DNA of 24,199 nt, taken from NCBI GenBank assembly GCA_002345675.1, contig DDWL01000054.1:7139-31337 (forward strand), in the 5' to 3' direction. Shown here one piece after another: positions 1-8,410 of this stretch; the first letter of the stretch is position 1; every line of letters begins with the position of its first letter. Origin of the DNA: Bacteroidales bacterium UBA2287. Lineage in GTDB: Bacteria; Bacteroidota; Bacteroidia; Bacteroidales; Tenuifilaceae. The notes beneath the pieces were generated by a model. That model saw only the letters and a program-made list of their open reading frames with translations, was not told the origin of the DNA and did no database searches. Made by a program: the position numbers and the translations under genes.

Positions 1-129
1 CTAATCGGTTTTGGCGATACTGCGTATCGGGGGGATAAGCCCCGATATCCCGATAGTTATATGGAATCGGAATCGTTTCATCGCTTGGCTTGCCCGATGA
101 AAGAACCTAAAATTCCGCTCGAAGAGTAA
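1..129 (+). CDS. possible C-terminal end of a protein truncated by the window edge
   Basis: Frame 1 is open from the first base to a TAA at 127-129 and would encode the last 42 residues of a protein ending in PKIPLEE. I do not recognise the family. Codon choice (GAA, TCG, AAA) resembles the genes downstream, which favours a real gene end. Against this, an open frame this short is not improbable by chance, and the nested palindromes at 15-55 fall inside it, which is unusual for coding DNA. If real, it lies about 150 bases upstream of the DUF2141 gene on the same strand. The call is weak without upstream sequence. Confidence 0.3.
   Translation, partial: LIGFGDTAYRGDKPRYPDSYMESESFHRLACPMKEPKIPLEE
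15..55. repeat. cluster of nested palindromes (REP-like)
   Basis: Three overlapping inverted repeats are packed into about 40 bases. CGATAC (15-20) pairs with GTATCG (24-29) across a TGC loop. ATCGGGG (26-32) pairs with CCCCGAT (40-46) across a 7-base loop. TATCGGG (25-31) can instead pair with CCCGATA (49-55). The hairpins are mutually exclusive. There is no T-tract after them, so a simple intrinsic terminator is unlikely. A short dispersed REP-like element or a chance structure within a gene end are both possible. Confidence 0.4.
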
Positions 130-280
130 ACCACTTTGCCTAACAAGGGGTGGGTTTCTGTCGGGTTTATTTGAGGAAAGCGACTCTATTCAACTTTTTT
201 GTATCTTTAGTGCGCGGCATATAAGTTGGTTCAATCCTCAGAGTAAAACGTAGCCCAAGGCGTTTGCGTTAACTATTGAA

Positions 281-688
281 ATGAAGAATAAAACATTAAT
301 ATTGTTAGCCTTTTGCTTTGCCCCTTTTTTGGCTATTGCTCAGTTTAGCTTAACGGTCGAAATTGTCGATTTGCGCAATAGTAAAGGGCAAATTCACTTA
401 GAATTATGCAACGAAAAAGAAGTAAGAGTAACTGGTGTAACCAAAAGCATAACGGACAATAAATGCCGAATTGTTTTCGAAAACCTTAAGCCTGGTAAAT
501 ATGCCTTCAAATTTTTTCACGACGAGAACAAAAATGAAATCATAGATGTTAATTGGATTGGAATTCCAAAGGAGGGTTTTGGGTTTTCCAATAATCCAAG
601 CATGACTTTTGGACCACCATCGTTTGATAAAACTATTTTCGAACTCAAAGAATCAATAGCTATAAAATGCAAACCCAAATACTTTTAA
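281..688 (+). CDS. secreted DUF2141 family protein
   Basis: This 135-residue protein starts with a signal peptide (MKNKTLILLA followed by a hydrophobic stretch, probable cleavage after AIA-Q near residues 20-21). The rest is a small beta-rich domain with the hallmarks of DUF2141: LKPGKYAFKFFHDEN around residues 69-83, IPKEGFGFSNN at 95-105 and FGPPSFD at 110-116. The length is normal for the family. It should act in the periplasm or at the cell surface; no enzymatic role is established for the family. It is the first gene of a tight codirectional run, ending only 4 bases before the NTF2-like gene, so it probably shares a transcript with it. A TATCTTTA sequence at 202-209 resembles a Bacteroidota -7 box, but I see no well-spaced -33 partner. 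The family call is firm; the role is unknown. Confidence 0.9.
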   Translation: MKNKTLILLAFCFAPFLAIAQFSLTVEIVDLRNSKGQIHLELCNEKEVRVTGVTKSITDNKCRIVFENLKPGKYAFKFFHDENKNEIIDVNWIGIPKEGFGFSNNPSMTFGPPSFDKTIFELKESIAIKCKPKYF

Positions 689-692
689 CAAT

Positions 693-1169
693 ATGAATTC
701 GCAGGAACAGCAACCCATTATTGGCGAAAACGAAAGGGTTCCCCTAAATATTGACACAATTAAGGAGCTGTGGTCGCAAACGTATAATCGCGAGGGCAAA
801 CCCGACTGGTCGCATATTTTTGCATACTATCACAAGGATATTGTTTTTCAGGACACCATACAGCGTATTGAAGGGTTGGACAACTTTATTGCCATGTGCA
901 ACAGGCTTACCCAGCGCACAAAGCAGCTTAAAATGGAAATACTTGCCATAACGCAAAACGGCAATGTAATTATGTTCGATTGGGTAATGACCATGATGTT
1001 CAAAAAGTACCCCAATACGCCAATGTATGGCGCAACAAAACTGGTACTTAGCGACGATGGGTTAATTAAAGAACAGCGCGATTACTACGATTTATGGGGC
1101 GATATTTTTAATAACATACCTCGTTTTGGAAAAATGTACCGCAGGTTTCTGATTAAGAAATTTGGATAG
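693..1169 (+). CDS. NTF2-like / SnoaL-like family protein
   Basis: A 158-residue cytosolic protein with no signal peptide or membrane segment. Its layout fits the NTF2/SnoaL alpha+beta cone fold: an N-terminal helix (IKELWSQTYN, about 23-32), a segment with HKDIVFQDTIQRIEG (about 47-61), and C-terminal strands ending in KEQRDYYDLWGD (about 126-137). The RDYYDLW block recalls SnoaL-like proteins encoded next to SDR and FAD enzymes. Members of this fold act as isomerases, cyclases, hydratases or simple ligand binders, so a specific reaction cannot be assigned. The ATG is 4 bases after the DUF2141 stop, and the SDR gene begins 9 bases downstream, so translational coupling is likely. It probably works on the same lipophilic substrate as the neighbouring oxidoreductases; this is inference from context. 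Confidence 0.8.
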   Translation: MNSQEQQPIIGENERVPLNIDTIKELWSQTYNREGKPDWSHIFAYYHKDIVFQDTIQRIEGLDNFIAMCNRLTQRTKQLKMEILAITQNGNVIMFDWVMTMMFKKYPNTPMYGATKLVLSDDGLIKEQRDYYDLWGDIFNNIPRFGKMYRRFLIKKFG

Positions 1170-1178
1170 CAGCAGGTT

Positions 1179-2147
1179 ATGAGAAAAAAAACAGCGCAGT
1201 ACATTCGCGAGTACAAGTGGTCCAACATCTTTGCAATGATTAAAAATAACAGCAAAGACCCCAAAATATGCCACAACGACTTTAAAAATAAACTTGTAGT
1301 TATAACTGGCGCCACCTCAGGCATTGGCTACGTTACTGCTCGAAAGTACGCCTCGAAAGGGGCAAACCTTTTGTGCATAAATCGAAATACCGAAAAATCG
1401 GAGAAACTTCGCCGTGAAATTGAAGGCGATTTTGGGGTGAAATGCGATTATAGAATTGCCGACCTAAGCAATTTGAGCGATATTTTTCGTGTTTCAAACG
1501 AACTGGCGCAGCTCAACTTGCCCATTGATGTTATAATTCACAATGCAGGAGTTTACCTTACCAAACGCGAGCTAACCGCCAATGGGCTTGAGAAAGTTTT
1601 TGCGGTTCACTACCTTTCGTCGTTCGTAATAAATTACCTTTTAATGGGAAAACTTAAAGCTCAGCAGCAGGCTCGAATTATTATGGTTGGCTCCGAAGGC
1701 CACAGGTTTGCCGCATGGGGCTTAAGGCTCGGCGATTTGAACTGGGAAAAGCGACGCTACTCTGGGTTAAAAAGTTACGGATCGGCAAAAACTGCACAGC
1801 TACTATCGATGATTGTTTTTAACGAACACTTCAAGAACACGGGAGTTACAATAAATACAATGCATCCAGGGGCTGTAAAAACAGAAACAGGACAGGAAAA
1901 TGGACCGGTTTACCGCTGGTTTAAACGGAATTTTTTCGACAAAACCTTAAAGTCTCCCGAAATTTCAGCCGAGGCACTTTACTATTTGGGTGTTTCGAAA
2001 GAATTGGATGGTGTTAGCGCAAAATTCTTTAACTTAACCACCGAAGAGGAACCAGCACCCCCAGCCATGGACAAAGAGGTTGCATACCAACTTTGGGATG
2101 AAACTATGAAAATAACAGGGATTAAGGAAAATGTAGATAAATTGTAA
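1179..2147 (+). CDS. short-chain dehydrogenase/reductase, retinol-dehydrogenase-like
   Basis: A 322-residue classical SDR. The NAD(P)-binding motif TGATSGIG lies at 43-50, the structural NAG motif appears as HNAG at 121-124, and the catalytic residues are Ser172 (VGSEGH), Tyr200 and Lys204 (YGSAK). The PG after the active site is at 230-231 (MHPGAVKTET). Overall shape, with about 35 residues before the Rossmann fold and the MHPG.V.T block, resembles the retinol-dehydrogenase/WWOX-like branch, which oxidises or reduces alcohols and carbonyls on hydrophobic molecules. The N-terminus is basic and not a signal peptide. It starts 9 bases after the NTF2-like gene and ends 28 bases before the first FAD oxidoreductase. 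The SDR assignment is secure; retinoid-like substrate preference is only a family analogy. Confidence 0.92.
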   Translation: MRKKTAQYIREYKWSNIFAMIKNNSKDPKICHNDFKNKLVVITGATSGIGYVTARKYASKGANLLCINRNTEKSEKLRREIEGDFGVKCDYRIADLSNLSDIFRVSNELAQLNLPIDVIIHNAGVYLTKRELTANGLEKVFAVHYLSSFVINYLLMGKLKAQQQARIIMVGSEGHRFAAWGLRLGDLNWEKRRYSGLKSYGSAKTAQLLSMIVFNEHFKNTGVTINTMHPGAVKTETGQENGPVYRWFKRNFFDKTLKSPEISAEALYYLGVSKELDGVSAKFFNLTTEEEPAPPAMDKEVAYQLWDETMKITGIKENVDKL

Positions 2148-2175
2148 TTCGCTTCATCGTTTTTTCATTATAACT

Positions 2176-3780
2176 ATGATTGATAATAAGTACGATACCA
2201 TAATTGTTGGCGGAGGAATAGCAGGTTTAACAGCCACCGCTTTTCTGGCCCGCGATGGGCAAAAAGTTCTTCTTATTGAAAAAAATCGAGAGCTGGGCGG
2301 ATTGGTTAACTCATTCTCCCGCAATGGATTTCATTTCGACGCAGGCGTTCGAGCGCTGGAAGATGCAGGGATTATTCTTCCAATGCTAAAAGACCTGAAT
2401 ATTGAACTCGAGGTGGTTAAAAGCCCCGTTTCGCTGGGTATTGAAAATGAAATATTGAATATCGAAAATATTGAAAGCTTATCGAAATATAAGGATTTAC
2501 TAAAAAAACTATACCCCGAAAGCAGCAAGGAAATTGACGAGGTGTTGAAAACCATCCGTAAAATTATGAAGCATATGGATGTGCTTTACGGCATTGAGAA
2601 TCCACTTTTTAAGGATTTAAAGCGCGACACATCCTTTATTTTCAAAAAACTGCTTCCTTGGATGCCCCGATTCCTAATTACCGTAGGTAAAATAAACCGA
2701 ATGCAGATTCCTGTTGAGGATTACCTAAGTTCGGTGGTAAAAAATCGTTCGCTTAGGGACATAATTGCCCAGCACTTTTTTAAGAATACACCTACATTCT
2801 TTGCGTTGAGCTACTTTTCGCTCTACCTCGATTACTTCTACCCAAAGGGAGGCGTGGGTAAGCTGGCCGAGGCATTACGCGATAAAATAGTTGAACTGGG
2901 AGGTGAAATTAAAACTGGAACTACTGTAAGTAGAGTATTGCCTAATGAAAATACAGTTTTTGACGAGAACGGAAACCGCTACAGCTATAAGAACCTTATA
3001 TGGGCAGCCGATCTTAAAACGCTGTACCGAATAGCCGAAACAGACAACCTTTCATCCGAAATTAAATCTAAATTCGAAGTTTCAAAGTCGAAAATACTAA
3101 GCAGCAAAGGTGGCGAGTCGGTATTTACGCTTTTCCTTCAGGTTGATGAACCGTTGGAAAGCTTTGGGCGGATAGCAAACGGTCACTTTTTCTATACCCC
3201 ATCGCGACAAGGGTTAGGCGAAACTCACCGAAAAGAGCTGTACGATCTTTTAAGTAATTTTGACAATACCAGCAAACAGCAAATTCTTGGCTGGCTCGAT
3301 AAATTCATATCCCTCAACACTTTCGAAATTTCAATTCCTGGGCTTAAGGATAAGGATTTAGCTCCTGTGGGCAAAACAGGAATGATTATCAGTTTCCTTG
3401 CCGATTACGAAATATTCAAAAGAATAAAGGAAGCGGGTTGGCTCGAGGAGTTTATTTCGGAAATAGAGGATCGTGTTTTACGAGTTATTTCGGAATCGAT
3501 GTATCCAATGCTAAAGGATAAGGTAATGGCTCGCTTCTCATTTTCGCCTTTAAGCTACCACAACCGAACTGCCAGTTCCGAAGGGGCAATTGTTGGCTGG
3601 GAATTTAAGAACGAAATGCCTGTGATAAGCAAAATTCAAATTGCCGATCGCTCGGTGTTTACACCATTACCATCAATTTATCAGGCCGGACAATGGGCCT
3701 ACAGCCCAGCAGGCGTTCCCATGTCGATACTAACAGGGAAAATTGCTGCGAACAGAATTTTAAAAGTAAAATCGACATAG
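2176..3780 (+). CDS. FAD-dependent oxidoreductase, CrtI/CrtISO/retinol saturase superfamily (copy A)
   Basis: A 534-residue flavoprotein. The N-terminus carries the dinucleotide-binding fold: GGGIAG at 12-17 and the ribose-binding Glu35 after VLLI, followed by GGLVNSFSRNG. The C-terminus (about 500-530) carries the second FAD-contacting block, YQAGQWAYSPAGVPMSILTG, as in phytoene desaturases, carotene isomerases and retinol saturases. The length fits that group (about 490-550). These enzymes desaturate, saturate or isomerise polyenes or related lipids at the membrane face; there is no cleavable signal here. The next gene encodes a close paralog, alignable over its whole length. No phytoene synthase or other carotenoid gene is visible nearby, so naming it CrtI would be over-reach. 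The family is secure; the reaction is unknown. Confidence 0.9.
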   Translation: MIDNKYDTIIVGGGIAGLTATAFLARDGQKVLLIEKNRELGGLVNSFSRNGFHFDAGVRALEDAGIILPMLKDLNIELEVVKSPVSLGIENEILNIENIESLSKYKDLLKKLYPESSKEIDEVLKTIRKIMKHMDVLYGIENPLFKDLKRDTSFIFKKLLPWMPRFLITVGKINRMQIPVEDYLSSVVKNRSLRDIIAQHFFKNTPTFFALSYFSLYLDYFYPKGGVGKLAEALRDKIVELGGEIKTGTTVSRVLPNENTVFDENGNRYSYKNLIWAADLKTLYRIAETDNLSSEIKSKFEVSKSKILSSKGGESVFTLFLQVDEPLESFGRIANGHFFYTPSRQGLGETHRKELYDLLSNFDNTSKQQILGWLDKFISLNTFEISIPGLKDKDLAPVGKTGMIISFLADYEIFKRIKEAGWLEEFISEIEDRVLRVISESMYPMLKDKVMARFSFSPLSYHNRTASSEGAIVGWEFKNEMPVISKIQIADRSVFTPLPSIYQAGQWAYSPAGVPMSILTGKIAANRILKVKST

Positions 3781-3792
3781 AAAACTTTAACA

Positions 3793-3828
3793 CAGAGTAA
3801 TTTCTTTAGTATTACAAGGCATACTCTG
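3793..3828. other. inverted repeat in the gap between the two FAD oxidoreductase genes
   Basis: CAGAGTA (3793-3799) and TACTCTG (3822-3828) form a perfect 7-base inverted repeat. GTAAT and ATTAC inside it give an alternative hairpin. There is no T-tract, so it is not an obvious terminator. This 106-base gap is the widest in the otherwise tight run 281-6417, so the structure could affect RNA stability or processing between the two halves. It could also be chance. Confidence 0.3.
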
Positions 3829-3886
3829 ACAAGGCAAGTGCGATTAGTATTGAGTTGTTTAAATTAACCCAAAAGCCACTTTTCAT

Positions 3887-5500
3887 ATGAAATACGATAC
3901 CGTAGTAGTTGGAGGAGGCATTGCAGGGTTAACCGCTGCTGCTTACATTGCCAAATCGGGGCGGTCGGTTGCGCTGTTCGAAAAGCAACCCAAAACGGGG
4001 GGATTGGTTCAAACCTTTCAGCGCAACAATGTGTATTTCGACACAGGGCTACGATCCATTGAGAATTCGGGCATAGTATTTTCCATGCTTAAGCAGCTGG
4101 GAATTGATATTGAATTCAAAAAGTCCATTGTTTCTATTGGCATTGAAAATCATGTAATTAAGGTAATCGACAAGAGTAGCATTGCCGAATACGAAGCCTT
4201 TTTAAAATTGCATTTCCCTAATAATTCCAACGACATTTCGGCCATAGTAAAGGAGATTAAAAAGATAATGGGATATATGGATGTGCTTTACGGCATCGAT
4301 AATCCGGCTCTAATGGATTTTGCGAAAAACAAAAAGTACCTTTTCGGTGAGCTGCTTCCGTGGCTGTTTCGTTTCCTATTTACAATGCGACTAATTAATA
4401 AGCTAAACGAACCCGTAGAGGACTACCTGAAAAGGTTTACCAGCAATCAGGCACTCATCGACATAATTGCCCAGCACTTCTTCAAAAAAACGCCTACATC
4501 GTTCGCCCTAAGCTACTTTAGCCTTTACCTCGATTACCACTACCCCACCGGAGGAACCGCAACTGTAATTAATAGAGTAACGGATTTTATAATCGAAAAC
4601 AGAGGTGTAATTAATACGGGAGTATCTATTACGGCCTTGAATCCAGAAGAAAATTATGTTATCGACAGCAATGGGAATCGAATCGATTACTCAAATTTGG
4701 TTTGGGCTTGCGACCTTAAGCAGCTTTACAATGTTATACCCACTGAAGAGCTAAACGATAAGGTTTTAATTAAACGAATTGAGCAAAAACGCACCGAATT
4801 AAAACCGTTGAAAGGAGGCGATTCTGTATTTACGGTATATTTAACTTTGGACGAGAGTAAGCTGTATTTTGAAAACATTTGCACAGGGCATTTTTTCTAT
4901 ACCCCCAACAAAATGGGATTATCAACCGTGTCGACAAAAAACATTGAAGAGTTTTTAAATTCGAAAGAAATAGAGCCCGATAATGAGTTGAAAAGTGGAG
5001 TAAAGAGTTACTTAAACGAGTATTTCAAACTAAATACTTTTGAAATAGCCATTCCCGTTCTGCGCGATTCCGCTTTAGCTCCCCAAGGAAAGGTTGGAAT
5101 TGAAGTAAGCTTATTTCTCGATTACGATTTGGAAAAAAGGATTGATGAATTTGGCTGGGCAACAGAAATTAGTGATTATATGGAGACTATTACCATTAAT
5201 ATTTTGAACGATACCATTTTCCCTGGCATAAAAAATAAAGTAGTCGACCGTTTCTCATCGTCGCCATTAACCATCGAGAGGCTAACCGGCAACACCCACG
5301 GAGCCCTTACGGGCTGGGCGTTTACCAATCCAATTGTTCCAGTTGTTAACCAAATGCTAAAGGTAAACAGCTCAGTTGAAACTATTTTACCATCGGTATT
5401 TCAGGCTGGCCAGTGGACCTATAGCCCCTCGGGCTTTCCAATGTCAATTGTTACAGGCAAACTTGCAGCCGACAGGGTGCTAAAAAGCAAATCCAAATGA
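3887..5500 (+). CDS. FAD-dependent oxidoreductase, CrtI/CrtISO/retinol saturase superfamily (copy B)
   Basis: A 537-residue paralog of the preceding gene product. GGGIAG at 9-14 and Glu32 form the FAD-binding fold; the C-terminal block is FQAGQWTYSPSGFPMSIVTG (about 505-524). Long stretches are shared with copy A, for example DIIAQHFFK.TPT.FALSYFSLYLDY, MDVLYGI.NP and GHFFYTP. By eye about half the residues are identical, with no large insertions, so this is an old tandem duplication in which both copies stay intact and under constraint. The differing charge patterns in the middle of the two proteins suggest different substrates or a heteromeric pair. The alpha/beta hydrolase start codon overlaps this gene's stop (ATGA, 5497-5500). 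Confidence 0.9.
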   Translation: MKYDTVVVGGGIAGLTAAAYIAKSGRSVALFEKQPKTGGLVQTFQRNNVYFDTGLRSIENSGIVFSMLKQLGIDIEFKKSIVSIGIENHVIKVIDKSSIAEYEAFLKLHFPNNSNDISAIVKEIKKIMGYMDVLYGIDNPALMDFAKNKKYLFGELLPWLFRFLFTMRLINKLNEPVEDYLKRFTSNQALIDIIAQHFFKKTPTSFALSYFSLYLDYHYPTGGTATVINRVTDFIIENRGVINTGVSITALNPEENYVIDSNGNRIDYSNLVWACDLKQLYNVIPTEELNDKVLIKRIEQKRTELKPLKGGDSVFTVYLTLDESKLYFENICTGHFFYTPNKMGLSTVSTKNIEEFLNSKEIEPDNELKSGVKSYLNEYFKLNTFEIAIPVLRDSALAPQGKVGIEVSLFLDYDLEKRIDEFGWATEISDYMETITINILNDTIFPGIKNKVVDRFSSSPLTIERLTGNTHGALTGWAFTNPIVPVVNQMLKVNSSVETILPSVFQAGQWTYSPSGFPMSIVTGKLAADRVLKSKSK

Positions 5501-6417
5501 CAAATATGGATAACTTCCAAACAGCATCACCAAGTTTTGAATCAAGACTTATCCAATTTTTCATGGGCGTGTTTGGAATGAAGAAGGCAATGGAGAAGAA
5601 AATACGAAACAATACATACAGCAAAAAGCCAGCAAGCATACCGAGATCAATTTACAGAAAATACAAAGTCGAAATCGAGGAATTTAAGGGCAGAAAGGTT
5701 TGGACAATATCGCCAAAAATAAACGAAAGCAATACCACAATACTTTTTTTGCACGGAGGGGCATATTACGCCAACATTACGCAAATGCACTGGCAATTTG
5801 TTGAGCAACTTCTCGTAAGCACAAACGCAACAATTATAGTTCCCGACTACCCTTTGGCTCCCGAATCGAAATGCATTGAAACCTACCAATTTATTAATGC
5901 TGTTTATGCTAATCTGATTTCCTGCCACCCCACAAAACACATTGTATTTATGGGCGATTCGGCAGGTGGCGGATTGGCATTAGGTTTTGCCCAGAAAATA
6001 AGTAACGAGGGTATTAAGCAGCCCGAAAAAATAGTTCTATTTTCTCCCTGGCTCGACGTTTCAATGGCGAATCCTGAAATTGTGAAATACGATAAACTCG
6101 ACAATATTTTAAATGTAACCGGCTTGAAAATAGCCGGAAAGAGCTATGCGGGAGACTTGAATGTTAAAGATTTTAGGGTAAGCCCTATTTATGGGGATTT
6201 TTCAAATCTTGGCAAAATATCCATTTTTATTGGCACAAATGATGTTTTACTTGCAGATGCTCGTAAGTTTAAGCAATTACTGGATAAACAGCAGATTTAC
6301 CTAGATTATTTTGAATACCCAGGCATGTTTCACGATTGGGTTGTGGTTTCAAATTTAAGAGAAACAAAGGAGGTAATTAAATGGGTTGCTTCCTTGCTCA
6401 ACCATACAAATAGTTAA
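5497..6417 (+). CDS. alpha/beta hydrolase, hormone-sensitive lipase (HSL) type
   Basis: A 306-residue esterase-like enzyme. It shows the oxyanion-hole motif HGG (86-88), the nucleophile elbow GDSAGG with Ser155 (153-158), the probable acid Asp249 (IGTNDVLLAD) and the catalytic His279 (MFHDW). HGG upstream of GDSAGG is the signature of the HSL (type IV) family, which cleaves short or medium acyl esters. There is no signal peptide, so it should be cytosolic. The ATG overlaps the stop of the preceding oxidoreductase by 4 bases, implying translational coupling; a second ATG lies 9 bases further in. It probably removes or processes an ester on the substrate or product of the neighbouring redox enzymes, an inference from gene order. 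Confidence 0.9.
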   Translation: MTNMDNFQTASPSFESRLIQFFMGVFGMKKAMEKKIRNNTYSKKPASIPRSIYRKYKVEIEEFKGRKVWTISPKINESNTTILFLHGGAYYANITQMHWQFVEQLLVSTNATIIVPDYPLAPESKCIETYQFINAVYANLISCHPTKHIVFMGDSAGGGLALGFAQKISNEGIKQPEKIVLFSPWLDVSMANPEIVKYDKLDNILNVTGLKIAGKSYAGDLNVKDFRVSPIYGDFSNLGKISIFIGTNDVLLADARKFKQLLDKQQIYLDYFEYPGMFHDWVVVSNLRETKEVIKWVASLLNHTNS

Positions 6418-6642
6418 CGCCAAAAGCTTAACTCCACATAACCCTCTCGTTTATTCATAAAACTTATTATAATCAACTAATAAGGGTTTCGCCTAAAGCA
6501 CTAATTAAATGAAATAAAGGTAATTAAACTTTTTATGTTAATTATTGTTTAATATTTACTAAACATAATTAGAACAAATGAGCTCAACAATGAAATTTGG
6601 TCTTTCTTTTCGTCCTCAACAGCTCAACTGATAGTATAAAGT

Positions 6643-8061
6643 ATGAAAATACTACTTACTGGCACCACTGGATACATAGCGCAGCGATTGCTGCCAGTTT
6701 TAATTGGCAAAGGGCATACCGTTGTGTGCTGCGTTCGCGACAAACAGCGTTTTAATGCCTCAAAATACAACTCAGCCAGAATTGAAGTGATTGAAGTTGA
6801 TTTTTTAAAGGAGGAAACGCTGGCAAATATTCCCAACGACATTGATGCAGCCTACTACCTTATACACTCCATGTCGGCTCCCACAGGCGATTTTCTGGAA
6901 ATGGAAGCCAAATCTGCTCAAAACTTCAAAAACAGTATTCAGCAAACCCATCTTAAGCAGGTTATTTACCTAAGTGGAATTGTAAATGAACCTAAGCTTT
7001 CGAAGCATCTATCGTCGCGTAAACAAGTTGAAGAAATACTGGCTTCGGGCAAGTACCATTTAACTACGCTGCGTGCCGGTATTATTGTAGGAGAAGGTAG
7101 CGCCTCGTTCGAAATAATTCGCGATTTGGTTGAAAAATTACCGATAATGATTGCACCTCGCTGGCTTAAAACCAAATCGCAACCCATTGCCATTGTTAAT
7201 GTAATTGAATTTCTGCAGGGCGTTTTGATGAACGAAGAAACTTTCGATAAAGCCTTTGATATTGGTGGACCAGAGGTTCTCACATACAGCCAGATGCTGC
7301 AAAAATTCGCGAAAGCCCGAAAGTTGAAACGAATAATTATTCCTGTTCCTATTATTACACCCAAGCTCTCATCGTACTGGCTTTACTTTGTAACCTCAAC
7401 GTCGTATAAGTTGGCTGTTAATCTTGTAAATAGCATGAAGGTTGAAGTTATTGCCCGAGAAAATAACCTACATAAAACCCTCGGAATAAAACTAATTACC
7501 TACGAAGAAGCCGTAAAGCTTGCATTCGACCGCATAGCCCACCAAGATGTACTTTCGAGCTGGACCGATGCGCTATCGAGCAGTGTGCTGCAGGATGGAA
7601 TTTCGAAGCTAATTGAGGTTCCAACCTTTGGCTGTTTTAAAGACGTAAGAGAGCGAGCTGTTAAAGATGAAGCAAAAGCACTCGAAAGAATATGGGCTAT
7701 AGGCGGCAACCAGGGTTGGTACTACGCAAATTGGCTATGGGGGATAAGGGGTTTTATGGATAAACTTATTGGTGGAGTAGGACTTCGACGCGGTCGAAAA
7801 AATGCCAACCAAATTTCGGTGGGCGATTCGCTCGACTTTTGGCGGGTTATATACGCCAACCGTGCTGAAAAACGGCTCCTACTATACGCCGAAATGAAGC
7901 TGCCGGGGGAGGCATGGCTCGAGTTTAAAATAAACAACAACATCCTATCCCAAATTGCAACTTTCAGGCCTCACGGACTGTGGGGAAGAGTTTACTGGTA
8001 CTCGGTAATGCCTTTTCATGGAATTATTTTTAAAGGAATGATTAAAAGAATTGCTCAATAA
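6643..8061 (+). CDS. NAD(P)-binding oxidoreductase with C-terminal DUF2867 domain
   Basis: A 472-residue two-part protein. Residues 1 to about 240 form an atypical/extended-SDR NAD(P)-binding domain, with TGTTGYIA at 6-13 and a Y-x-x-x-K-free segment YLSGIVN (109-115), and a substrate-binding part through about 300. Residues about 325-472 match DUF2867, including the blocks GGNQGWYYANWLWGIRG (354-370), GGVGLRRGR (377-385), VGDSLDFWRV (393-402) and PGEAWLEFKI (421-430). The family's reaction is not established. It lies 225 bases after the alpha/beta hydrolase, too far to be certain it shares that transcript, but its strand and redox character fit the same pathway. I found no convincing promoter box in the gap. 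Confidence 0.9.
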   Translation: MKILLTGTTGYIAQRLLPVLIGKGHTVVCCVRDKQRFNASKYNSARIEVIEVDFLKEETLANIPNDIDAAYYLIHSMSAPTGDFLEMEAKSAQNFKNSIQQTHLKQVIYLSGIVNEPKLSKHLSSRKQVEEILASGKYHLTTLRAGIIVGEGSASFEIIRDLVEKLPIMIAPRWLKTKSQPIAIVNVIEFLQGVLMNEETFDKAFDIGGPEVLTYSQMLQKFAKARKLKRIIIPVPIITPKLSSYWLYFVTSTSYKLAVNLVNSMKVEVIARENNLHKTLGIKLITYEEAVKLAFDRIAHQDVLSSWTDALSSSVLQDGISKLIEVPTFGCFKDVRERAVKDEAKALERIWAIGGNQGWYYANWLWGIRGFMDKLIGGVGLRRGRKNANQISVGDSLDFWRVIYANRAEKRLLLYAEMKLPGEAWLEFKINNNILSQIATFRPHGLWGRVYWYSVMPFHGIIFKGMIKRIAQ

Positions 8062-8410
8062 TTATGGGATACTAATAGCAACATAACCAGTTGTGCATTT
8101 ATTAGAAAACACAGCAGAAAAGTTATTTCTCCCTCAGGGAAAAAACTAACAATTCAATTCGTATCGATTAAAAACACCCTAGTATTGTCTATAAACAAGT
8201 CCTTTGCAAATACGCTTACTGTTGGCAGGCAACTTTTTACAACTATTTCTCGTTAACCCAGCATTATCTATATTGATAAAGAAAAGTTTATCTTCGCCAA
8301 ATTAGTATTTCGCAAGGTCTTTTACCCCTGTTAATACATGAGCAAATAGCTTCAAATTTAAAAATCGATACTTTTTTAATAACCAGATAATTAACATCAA
8401 AAGCGCTATA
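8062..8410. other. intergenic region without recognised gene
   Basis: No credible coding frame is visible in these 349 bases. A small imperfect hairpin (TCCC-TCA-GGGA, near 8129-8140) is followed by A residues rather than T, so it is not a + strand terminator. TATCTTCG at 8289-8296 and TACTTTTT at 8369-8376 resemble the Bacteroidota -7 box with one mismatch each, but neither has a well-placed -33 TTG. The promoter of the downstream nuclease-fold gene should lie here, but I cannot fix it. Confidence 0.3.

Noticed and set aside
138..175. A third copy of the TAACGGC element (CTAAC, GGGG, GGGTTT)
   Set aside because: Only a few short blocks resemble the other copies, and the CGCTACGAAACTA block is missing.
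2176..5500. Carotenoid biosynthesis cluster (crtI)
   Set aside because: The flavoenzymes belong to the superfamily, but no phytoene synthase, cyclase or hydroxylase is found, and the neighbours are of another type.
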